This document shows, piece by piece, positions 5,518 to 5,523 of a stretch of 5,523 bases of DNA. A program made the translations under genes and the position numbers. Below the pieces are notes generated by a model. That model ran no database searches. It saw nothing but the letters and a program-made list of their open reading frames with translations, and was not told the DNA's origin. This stretch comes from Pseudaestuariivita sp. (GTDB taxonomy: Bacteria > Pseudomonadota > Alphaproteobacteria > Rhodobacterales > Rhodobacteraceae), in the NCBI GenBank assembly GCA_020629995.1, contig JAHDCH010000194.1, forward strand, positions 1 to 5,523, read 5' to 3'. Position 1 is the first letter of the stretch; every line of letters begins with the position of its first letter.

Positions 5518-5523
5518 GGGACA

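Overview
The window is GC-rich, densely coded DNA. It most resembles an alphaproteobacterium of the Rhodobacteraceae (Roseobacter group). The basis is the base composition, GC-ending codons, an RTX protein of a build common in that group, and a CpxP/Spy-like periplasmic protein of a type I associate with it. The taxonomic call is an inference; there is no rRNA or other marker gene here.

Left part, plus strand (1-764): the 3' end of a gene whose last 50 residues look like the end of a phosphoreceiver domain. It overlaps by four bases (ATGA) a complete NarL/FixJ-type response regulator with a receiver domain and a LuxR-type DNA-binding domain. The two are probably translationally coupled members of one signalling operon. 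Between this operon and the convergent gene on its right lie two inverted repeats (744-816). The first one overlaps the regulator's stop codon and looks like a bidirectional terminator.

Centre and right, minus strand (5517 down to 837): three genes in the same direction. Read in transcription order they are (1) a small exported CpxP/Spy-like, heavy-metal-resistance-like helical protein; (2) after a 161-bp gap, an AlgD-type nucleotide-sugar dehydrogenase (GDP-mannose/UDP-glucose 6-dehydrogenase family); (3) after a 59- to 60-bp gap containing a stem-loop, an 819-residue secreted RTX calcium-binding protein. The RTX protein has a short N-terminal RTX pair, a jelly-roll-like domain, a propeller-like region, two large C-terminal RTX blocks and a type I secretion tail.

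How they may work together: the dehydrogenase makes a nucleotide uronic acid, a precursor of acidic exopolysaccharide. The RTX protein is exported and folds outside the cell when it binds calcium. Their close spacing suggests a shared role at the cell surface or in the matrix, but no glycosyltransferase, polymerase or type I exporter is visible, so this stays an inference. I found no mobile element, CRISPR array, tRNA or rRNA, and nothing that amounts to a clearly new biological system. The points most worth checking are the Asp-to-Glu change in the dehydrogenase active-site motif, the dehydrogenase-RTX pairing with its intergenic hairpin, and the architecture of the RTX protein.
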